Origin: Pseudomonadaceae bacterium UBA836
GTDB taxonomy: Bacteria; Pseudomonadota; Gammaproteobacteria; Pseudomonadales; Pseudomonadaceae
Assembly (NCBI GenBank): GCA_002296055.1
Contig: DBHE01000131.1
Location: 1 to 6,231, forward strand
Length of the DNA stretch: 6,231 nt
Direction of reading: 5' to 3'
Shown here: positions 6,140-6,231 of the stretch, piece by piece
Layout: each line of letters starts with the position of its first letter
Position numbering within the stretch: the stretch's first letter is position 1
Position numbers and translations under genes: made by a program
The notes under the pieces: generated by a model
Told to the model about the DNA's origin: nothing
Databases searched by the model: none
What the model saw: the letters and a program-made list of their open reading frames with translations, nothing else

Positions 6140-6231
6140 ATGGATATTACCGAGCTGTTAGCCTTCAGCGCCAAACAGGGCGCGTCGGACTTGCATCTGT
6201 CGGCAGGATTGCCGCCCATGATTCGCGTCGA
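6140..6231 (+). CDS. pilT: PilT, type IV pilus retraction ATPase (N-terminus only; cut by window edge)
   Basis: PilT is the hexameric cytoplasmic ATPase that depolymerises pilin and retracts type IV pili, driving twitching motility and DNA uptake. Only 30 full codons are visible, beginning MDITELLAFSAKQGASDLHL and continuing to SAGLPPMIRVD. This is the conserved N-terminal PAS-like segment with the ASDLHL motif, and it looks essentially identical to the Pseudomonas protein as I recall it. The Walker boxes lie outside the window. The start at 6140 is preferred because GGGGA (6130-6134) stands five bases upstream. An in-frame ATG at 6128 would add only MGNP, has no ribosome binding site, and sits inside the second CGGACGTTA repeat. 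It is divergent from yggS with a 78-base spacer; I could not identify a convincing plus-strand promoter. Confidence 0.96.
   Translation, partial: MDITELLAFSAKQGASDLHLSAGLPPMIRV

Overview
The window is an ordinary chromosomal housekeeping segment from a high-GC gammaproteobacterium of the Pseudomonas lineage. Three things point there: the first 31 codons of pilT match what I remember of Pseudomonas PilT, MetX and MetW resemble the Pseudomonas proteins closely, and the gene order (hemW, rdgB, a DUF4426 gene, metW, metX, yggT, proC, yggS, then divergent pilT) is the one I know from Pseudomonas. The heptad AGCT-type repeat between hemW and rdgB resembles intergenic repeats I associate with the stutzeri/mendocina-type or Halopseudomonas branches, but that placement is only a guess.

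Eight genes lie on the minus strand and read right to left. The first block is yggS (PLP homeostasis), proC (last step of proline synthesis) and yggT (two-repeat membrane protein), with gaps of 23 and 9 bases. A 171-base intergenic region follows. It holds a perfect 9-bp hairpin, a possible promoter and a folded leader in front of metX. The second block is metX and metW (overlapping by 4 bases), a secreted DUF4426 protein 34 bases later, rdgB (overlapping it by 11 bases) and hemW, which runs off the left edge. At the far right pilT starts on the plus strand and runs off the right edge; its 78-base divergent region with yggS carries two copies of a 9-bp direct repeat.

The genes share no single pathway. 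MetX and MetW act together at the committed acylation of homoserine for methionine. RdgB cleans non-canonical purines from the nucleotide pool. ProC and YggS are a recurring neighbour pair, and YggT is usually found beside them. HemW is a haem-binding radical SAM protein. PilT powers type IV pilus retraction.

I found no undescribed multi-gene system, mobile element, CRISPR array, tRNA or rRNA. The parts most worth a second look are non-coding: the folded metX leader, the heptad-repeat array that occupies the place where the hemW start codon should be, and the direct repeats between yggS and pilT. There is no gene-free stretch longer than 171 bases.
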